Of a DNA stretch of 36,148 nt, positions 34,652-36,148 are shown in pieces. The notes beneath the pieces are model-generated. The model saw only the letters and a list, made by a program, of their open reading frames with translations, was not told the origin of the DNA and did not search any database. Where the stretch lies: positions 1-36,148 of the forward strand of contig URRF01000012.1 of assembly GCA_900550145.1 (NCBI GenBank), written 5' to 3'. Made by a program: the position numbers and the translations under genes. Each line of letters starts with the position of its first letter. Position 1 is the first letter of the stretch. This DNA comes from an uncultured Mollicutes bacterium (GTDB lineage Bacteria; Bacillota_I; Bacilli_A; RF39; UBA660).

Positions 34652-36148
34652 ATGAATACGTTTTTTAGATTTTTCTATGAGTTTATCTCAGTATTCTTTG
34701 ATGGCTTGTTTAATGCTTTTAAAGGATTTATAAAAGGAATAACAGAGATGTTTAGCATTGGTGAGTATTCCAAAATAGTTGATAGTTATAAAGGAAACTT
34801 TAATGGTGGAGAAAAGGTTTTTGTGGTAATATCAGTTATATGCTTAATAGTTATGGTTTTATTAATTGCGGGTTTATTATTTTTCTTGATAAGAAAAATA
34901 GTTAGAAAGGCAAGTAATAATTTAAGTAAAGAAGAGTTATTAAATGAAATTGCTAACTTAAATGACAAAGTAGTTGATTTAATGAAGGAAAAAGATGAGT
35001 TAATGGCAATGAAAGTATCTCAATTAGGAATTAATCCTGAAGGTGATGAATCTGATAATTCTACTGATGAACCAGTTAAACCAGAAGATGAAATAGGACA
35101 ACAGGGAATAAGATTCCCAAGATTAACTTTACTTGATGAGGAATATAAAGATTATAAGATTAAAAAATATGATAATAATTTTACATTAGAAGAGTTGATT
35201 GATGATTTCAGATGCTTTTCAGCGTCAGAATTACATTTATATTATGATAATGCAATATTAAGACCATTTTTTGCAGGACTTGCATCAAGCAAACTAATAA
35301 TTTTACAAGGTATATCTGGTACAGGTAAAACATCTTTAGCTTATGCTTGGGGTAAATTTGTAAATAATGATTCGTGTGTTGCGTCTGTTGAACCGTCTTG
35401 GAGAGATAAATCAGATTTCTTAGGTTACTTTAATGAGTTTACTAAGAAGTTTAATGAAACAAGAGCTTTAACAGAGATATATACAGCTGGTTTTGATGAT
35501 AATGTTCATACAATAATTTTGGATGAAATGAACTTAGCACGTGTCGAATATTATTTTGCTGATTTGTTGTCAATACTTGAAATGCCAAGTAGAAGTGAAT
35601 GGTTAGTAGATATAGTATCTAGTCCATGGCCAAATGATCCTAAGAAATTGGAAAAAGGTAAGTTAAGATTGCCAGGTAATTTATGGTATATAGGTACAAT
35701 AAATAATGATGATTCAACATTTATGGTTACGGATAAAGTTTATGACCGTGCTATGCCAATAGATATAAATACTAAGGTAAGTCCATTTAAGTGTCGTGAA
35801 CAAGATCCAGTTGATATAAATTCAAGTTATCTTGAATCGTTGTTTCAAGAAGCAGTTGAAAAGTATCCACTTACTGATAAGGGGCTTAATCAGGTAGTTG
35901 AAATAGATGATTATGTTATTAAACATTTTAGAATTGCTTTTGGTAATCGTATAATGAAACAATTACAAACTTTTGCACCAGTTTATGTTGCTTGTGGTGG
36001 AAAAGAGATAGAAGCAATAGATTACTTTATTGCAAAGAAAATATTAAGAAAATTTGATCAATTAAGTGTTGTACTTATTCGTGATGAAATAGATCCATTT
36101 ATTGCATTTTTAAATAAAAATTATGGAAAAGGTGTTATGAAAGAGTAT
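34652..36148 (+). CDS. Membrane-anchored McrB-like AAA+ ATPase (partial, runs off the window)
   Basis: 499 codons are visible and the frame is still open. Residues 1-50 are aromatic and amphipathic, TM helix about 56-80, coiled coil 90-120, acidic linker 128-150, AAA+ domain from about 190. Walker A is GISGTGKTS (220-228), Walker B IILDEMNLAR (288-297), sensor 1 GTINND (348-353), and an arginine finger candidate is DRAMP (365-369). DEMNLAR and the overall layout place it in the McrB-related AAA+ group. The start, 12 nt after the SipW-fusion stop with GGGGTGATGAT upstream, implies cotranscription. No McrC partner or nuclease is visible in the window, so a restriction role is unsupported. Confidence 0.85.
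   Translation, partial: MNTFFRFFYEFISVFFDGLFNAFKGFIKGITEMFSIGEYSKIVDSYKGNFNGGEKVFVVISVICLIVMVLLIAGLLFFLIRKIVRKASNNLSKEELLNEIANLNDKVVDLMKEKDELMAMKVSQLGINPEGDESDNSTDEPVKPEDEIGQQGIRFPRLTLLDEEYKDYKIKKYDNNFTLEELIDDFRCFSASELHLYYDNAILRPFFAGLASSKLIILQGISGTGKTSLAYAWGKFVNNDSCVASVEPSWRDKSDFLGYFNEFTKKFNETRALTEIYTAGFDDNVHTIILDEMNLARVEYYFADLLSILEMPSRSEWLVDIVSSPWPNDPKKLEKGKLRLPGNLWYIGTINNDDSTFMVTDKVYDRAMPIDINTKVSPFKCREQDPVDINSSYLESLFQEAVEKYPLTDKGLNQVVEIDDYVIKHFRIAFGNRIMKQLQTFAPVYVACGGKEIEAIDYFIAKKILRKFDQLSVVLIRDEIDPFIAFLNKNYGKGVMKEY

Overview
The window looks like part of a chromosome of a low-GC member of the Bacillota (Firmicutes), most likely an uncultured Bacilli or RF39-like gut lineage. This rests on the very AT-rich coding sequence, GAGGTG/AGGAGG ribosome binding sites, the 16S anti-SD end (cacctccttt), a gram-positive sortase system, and TGA used as a normal stop (tsaE, rimI), so code 11 and not the Mycoplasma code. 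The species assignment is inference.

Region 1 (1-3500) is an rRNA operon: the 3' end of 16S, a spacer without tRNA, a complete 23S, a short 5S and a terminator. Region 2 (3531-6125) is the compact tsaE-tsaB-rimI-tsaD operon, which makes the t6A modification of tRNA and acetylates a ribosomal protein. Region 3 (6333-9322) holds a class B-type sortase and its probable substrate, a large VWA/MucBP adhesin ending in IPDTG, whose gene is split by a frameshift. Region 4 (9306-11164) has a divergent pair: a glycosyltransferase and a short collagen-like surface protein.

Region 5 (11176-15424) contains two paralogous ECF sigma/anti-sigma-like pairs with matching upstream motifs at identical spacing. 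Between them lie a long perfect hairpin, a promoter-terminator unit, a small orphan gene, a tandem-HTH repressor-like gene and an orphan helical protein. Region 6 (15431-18364) has a lipoprotein and two membrane-anchored extracytoplasmic proteins. Region 7 (18346-20346, minus strand) is an ABC uptake operon of the sulfonate/nitrate/pyrimidine-precursor type whose substrate-binding gene has lost its 5' half.

Region 8 (20348 to the window end) is the most interesting part. It is a run of at least 11 same-strand genes that looks like an undescribed cell-surface fibre or appendage locus. It has four paralogous single-TM proteins of TasA/camelysin flavour with a shared C-terminal EGxD signature, a small overlapping ORF and a 544-aa cytosolic protein. 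A 1184-aa beta-rich surface protein, two short TasA-like proteins and a divergent SipW-like peptidase follow. It ends with a clear SipW-type signal peptidase fused to a roughly 500-aa cytoplasmic region, then a membrane-anchored McrB-like AAA+ ATPase that runs off the window. A reasonable model is that the peptidases process the subunits, the large protein acts as tip or adhesin, and the AAA+ protein and cytosolic proteins assemble or regulate the structure. That model is inference from domains and gene order.
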